From Verrucomicrobiota bacterium (GTDB taxonomy: Bacteria; Verrucomicrobiota; Verrucomicrobiia; Opitutales; Opitutaceae): a stretch of DNA of 7,437 bases. The DNA lies in assembly GCA_023433275.1 (NCBI GenBank), contig JAEZDN010000139.1, forward strand, positions 1 to 7,437. Direction: 5' to 3'. Numbering within the stretch: the stretch's first letter is position 1; the number at the start of each line of letters is the position of its first letter. The notes beneath the pieces were generated by a model, which saw nothing but the letters and a program-made list of their open reading frames with translations, was not told the origin of the DNA and made no database searches. Position numbers and translations under genes: made by a program. This document shows, piece after piece, positions 4,804 to 7,437 of the stretch.

Positions 4804-7206
4804 CTAATCGGCGCGCAGGGCCTCGAGCGGATCCAGACGCGCGGCGCGGCGGGCCGGGAGCCAGCAAGCCACGAAGCCGGCGAGGCCCACGACCGCGGTC
4901 GCAAGCACCAAGGGCATCGCACTGAGACCCTCCATGCGGTAGACCAGGGACTTGAGGGTCGACGCGAGGGCGAAGCTGCCGCCCAGCCCCAGCGCGAGAC
5001 CCACCGCCACCCAGCGGCCGCCTTGCGCGAAGACCAGTTTCACGATGTCACCCTTGAGCGCCCCGATCGCCACGCGCACCCCGATCTCGCGCGTGCGCTG
5101 CTGCACGGAATAAGACAGCGTGCCGTAAAGCCCCACCGCCACGAGCCCGAGCGCCGTCGCCATGAAAAAGTTCACCAATCCGGTCACGGCCCGGTCGCCC
5201 TGCGCGGATTGCCCGACCACCTGCCGCATCGTGCGCAGGTCCTTCAGCGCCAGTTCGCTGTCGATCGCCGCGAGCTCGCGGCGCAACAGCGGCGCCAGTT
5301 GCTCCAACGGCAGCGGTGTGCGCAACACGAGGTTCGCGCGGGAGCCCCAGTGCCCCTCGGGCGTCGTGTACATCTCCGGCTGGACCTCGGCAGTCGCGCT
5401 CCATTGCTTCACGTTTTCCACCACGCCCACGACGCGCACGACGTACCATGGGTTCTCCGCCTGGTTGGCCCGCATGATTTCGCCAATCGGGTCCTTGTTG
5501 GGCCAGGCCTTGTCGACGCAGGCCTGGTTGACCACCACGCCGCGAACATCCCCGGTGCGATCCTCCGCCCGCAAGGTTCGTCCCTTGAGCAACCGCAGCC
5601 CCATCGCCTTGAAATAATCCTCCGTCACCGACGAACGCTCCGCCGACATCCGCCGGATCGTCGGGTCGTACGTCTCGTCATTCACCAACGCGCTCGTGTT
5701 GCTCCCGCCCTCCAACGGCAGCTTCGACGTGATCGAGGCATGGGTCACGCCCGGCAACCCCTGCAGCCGCCGCACCAACTCATCCCACACGGGCACGCGC
5801 AGCTTCTCGTCGTCGTACCGCGGCCCCACCAGCATCACCTGCGCCGTCACCACCGCATCCGTGGCGAGCACTTCGTTATCCTTCAAAATATTCAGGTAAG
5901 CCGTCGAGAACAGCACGGCGCCATTCGCCAGCAGAAACGCGAGCGCCACCTGGCTGATGACGAGCCCGCGCAGCATCCGGTGCCGCGAGTGGGAGCCGAC
6001 CGCGCCGCGCGCATCGGCCCGCAACACGCTGGCCACCGACGTGCGCATCGCCGCGAGCGCCGGCGGCAGGCCCGCCAGCAACGCCGTCAACGCCGCGGCG
6101 CCGAGGCCAAATCCGAGCGCCGGCAAACTCAGGACGATCGCCGCCTTCCGGCTCGGGCTCACCGGCGCGATCGCCTGCAGCACCTCCACGCCGACCCAGG
6201 CTAGCCCAAACCCGAGCACCGCACCTGCCAGCGCCAGCACGGCGCTCTCCGCCAGCGCGAGCTTCATCAGGTCGCCCCGCGAGGCCCCGAGCGCCACGCG
6301 CACCCCGAACTCGCCCTGCCGGCGCGCGCCCCGCGCGAGCAACATGCTCGCGACATTGCCGCACGCGACCAGCAGCACGAGCGCCACGGCGCCAAAGAGC
6401 AGCCACACCTGCTGCCCGATGTCGCGCGTCATCTCCGCATGCAGGCCCCGCACGAGGAATTCCTTGCGCGTGTTGGAATGGGGATGGAGCGCCGCCAGGC
6501 GACGGCCAATGGTCTTGATTTCCGCGTCGGCCGCGCTGACTGACACGCCGGCCCTCAGTCGCGCAATGCCGAGCAGGTAATGGCTGTCCCGCGAGGTGCG
6601 CTCCTTTTCGCCGAAGATCCGCGGGGTCCACATCTGCGGCGTGTCGGTGCGCATCCACGGGCTTACAAACTCGAAGCCGGCGGGCATGACCCCGACGATC
6701 TCCGCGTCCTTGCCGTTGAGCCTCAGCTTGCGCCCGATCACCTGGGGATCACCGGCGAAAAACTGGTGCCAGAGGGCATGGCTGAGAATCGCGACGGGCG
6801 CCGCGCCCATGACCTCGTCGGCGGGCTCCAGCCAGCGCCCGAGCAGCGGCGCCACCCCGAACGCCCGCAACACATCCGAAGTGCAGGCCACCCCCACCAC
6901 CGACTGCGCGTTCTCCTGCCCGACATTGTAAGTCGCCGGTTGATAGACCCCGAAGGCCTCGAAACTCGACGACTGCTCCCGCAAGTCGAAGGTGTCGGGC
7001 GCGGACAACGGCCACCAGTCACCCGACCACACATGCACCAGCCGGTCGGCAGCCGGATAGGAAAACGGCTTGCGGACCAGCGCCTGCAGCGCGCTGAAGA
7101 TCGCGGTGGTCGCGCCGATGCCGACGGCCAGGGTGATGATGGCGATGAGCGCAAACCCCCGCGAGCGGGCCAGGGAGCGCAGGGCAAGGCGCAGATTGGA
7201 ATTCAT
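4804..7206 (-). CDS. ABC-type permease, duplicated MacB/FtsX class (ADOP-like orphan permease)
   Basis: An 800-residue integral membrane protein with two copies of the MacB periplasmic-core plus FtsX unit. It begins with the hallmark N terminus (MNSNLRLALRSLARSRGF). The first membrane helix is ~18-44 (LAVGIGATTAIFSAL), then an extracytoplasmic domain ~45-265. Membrane helices follow at ~267-290, 314-346, 355-384 and 413-436, a second extracytoplasmic domain at ~437-670, and helices at ~676-699, 725-749 and 765-786. Each half has the cytoplasmic coupling motif after its FtsX helix: GVRVALGASRGD and GVRVAIGALKGD. The protein ends with ARRAARLDPLEALRAD, typical of the family. Family members are thought to act with a separate ATPase in export or envelope mechanotransmission; no ATPase gene is in view and the substrate is unknown. 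I chose the ATG at 7206 because the family N terminus begins there. The frame stays open to an ATG at 7434, but that extension looks non-coding. Shine-Dalgarno is weak. Confidence 0.93.
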   Translation of the reverse strand: MNSNLRLALRSLARSRGFALIAIITLAVGIGATTAIFSALQALVRKPFSYPAADRLVHVWSGDWWPLSAPDTFDLREQSSSFEAFGVYQPATYNVGQENAQSVVGVACTSDVLRAFGVAPLLGRWLEPADEVMGAAPVAILSHALWHQFFAGDPQVIGRKLRLNGKDAEIVGVMPAGFEFVSPWMRTDTPQMWTPRIFGEKERTSRDSHYLLGIARLRAGVSVSAADAEIKTIGRRLAALHPHSNTRKEFLVRGLHAEMTRDIGQQVWLLFGAVALVLLVACGNVASMLLARGARRQGEFGVRVALGASRGDLMKLALAESAVLALAGAVLGFGLAWVGVEVLQAIAPVSPSRKAAIVLSLPALGFGLGAAALTALLAGLPPALAAMRTSVASVLRADARGAVGSHSRHRMLRGLVISQVALAFLLANGAVLFSTAYLNILKDNEVLATDAVVTAQVMLVGPRYDDEKLRVPVWDELVRRLQGLPGVTHASITSKLPLEGGSNTSALVNDETYDPTIRRMSAERSSVTEDYFKAMGLRLLKGRTLRAEDRTGDVRGVVVNQACVDKAWPNKDPIGEIMRANQAENPWYVVRVVGVVENVKQWSATAEVQPEMYTTPEGHWGSRANLVLRTPLPLEQLAPLLRRELAAIDSELALKDLRTMRQVVGQSAQGDRAVTGLVNFFMATALGLVAVGLYGTLSYSVQQRTREIGVRVAIGALKGDIVKLVFAQGGRWVAVGLALGLGGSFALASTLKSLVYRMEGLSAMPLVLATAVVGLAGFVACWLPARRAARLDPLEALRAD

Positions 7207-7437
7207 GGGTGCGCTTCGAAAACCACGGCGCCGACCAAAGGTTACATCGAACCCGCCCTCCCCCGAATAATGCGGCGCTGGCTGGCTGGCCAGGCCGCCC
7301 GTCACCGGAAACCGGTTTGCCTGAGCCGGCAGACCGTGGCGTGCGCCGCCCACACGCTTCCAACTGTCCGTTTTATTGCCGTATGCGGATGGAAACGCCA
7401 CACCTACCCTGCCGTCTTTCCCCGCGATCCCCATGCC
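7207..7437 (-). other. Upstream region of the permease gene
   Basis: No gene is supported. The permease frame happens to stay open through it, but the implied 76 residues have no hydrophobic or domain signature and precede the family's normal first residues. The region contains the 10-bp palindrome AAACCGGTTT (7309-7318), about 100 nt before the start codon, and a short GCTG run (7277-7288). No clear -10/-35 pair could be identified. The window ends inside this region. Confidence 0.5.

Noticed and set aside
4427..4867. A small minus-strand gene spanning the permease-cheA gap (146 codons)
   Set aside because: It overlaps the permease end and the cheA start, and its translation is Arg/Pro/Ala-rich without any recognisable motif.
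5023..6580. Plus-strand open frames (393 and 207 codons) antisense to the permease
   Set aside because: The permease is unambiguous on the other strand, with paired coupling motifs and membrane helices. The antisense translations are Arg/His/Pro-rich and featureless.
7277..7290. Short GCTG tandem run
   Set aside because: Only three units; within chance for GC-rich sequence.
7207..7434. Extended permease start at 7434
   Set aside because: The family N terminus begins at the ATG at 7206. The 76-residue extension lacks hydrophobic or domain features.
1..7437. CRISPR array, tRNA, rRNA, insertion sequence or attachment site
   Set aside because: No regularly spaced identical repeats, no cloverleaf or rRNA-like stretch, no transposase or terminal inverted repeats were seen. 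The 84-bp periodicity in the MCP is coding and its sequence has diverged.

Overview
The window is GC-rich (roughly two-thirds G+C by eye) and bacterial. All four genes I can support lie on the minus strand, so in transcription order the window reads from its right edge to its left. The family mix is an 800-residue duplicated MacB/FtsX-type orphan permease beside a chemosensory cluster, at high GC. It fits Acidobacteriota or Verrucomicrobiota (for example Opitutaceae). That placement is an inference from gene families, since the window has no rRNA or other marker gene.

Layout in transcription order: (1) 7437-7207, non-coding upstream sequence with one 10-bp palindrome. (2) 7206-4804, an ABC-type permease of the MacB/FtsX duplicated class with no ATPase of its own in view. 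(3) 4803-4435, a 369-bp gap holding a GC hairpin, a pair of TCCCG...CGGGA inverted repeats, an AT-rich TGAATA-N4-TATTCA inverted repeat and the Shine-Dalgarno of the next gene. (4) 4434-2437, the chemotaxis histidine kinase cheA. (5) 2440-1973, the adaptor cheW, overlapping the cheA stop by ATGA. (6) 1957 to the left edge, a soluble methyl-accepting chemoreceptor (MCP) that runs out of the window.

cheA, cheW and the MCP form a tight operon encoding a minimal chemosensory core: receptor, coupling protein and kinase. The response regulator and the adaptation enzymes (CheY, CheR, CheB) are not in the window and may lie beyond the left edge. The receptor is the most unusual object. It has no membrane segment and no recognisable sensor domain. 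It is almost entirely one antiparallel heptad-repeat hairpin with its conserved tip at residue 319 and arms of about 290-305 residues, roughly twice as long as in common receptor classes. Its C-terminal arm carries eight E-Q/E-H sites at exactly 28-residue intervals, and its N-terminal arm carries EE/EQ pairs in one constant heptad position. The permease is probably unrelated in function and separately transcribed.
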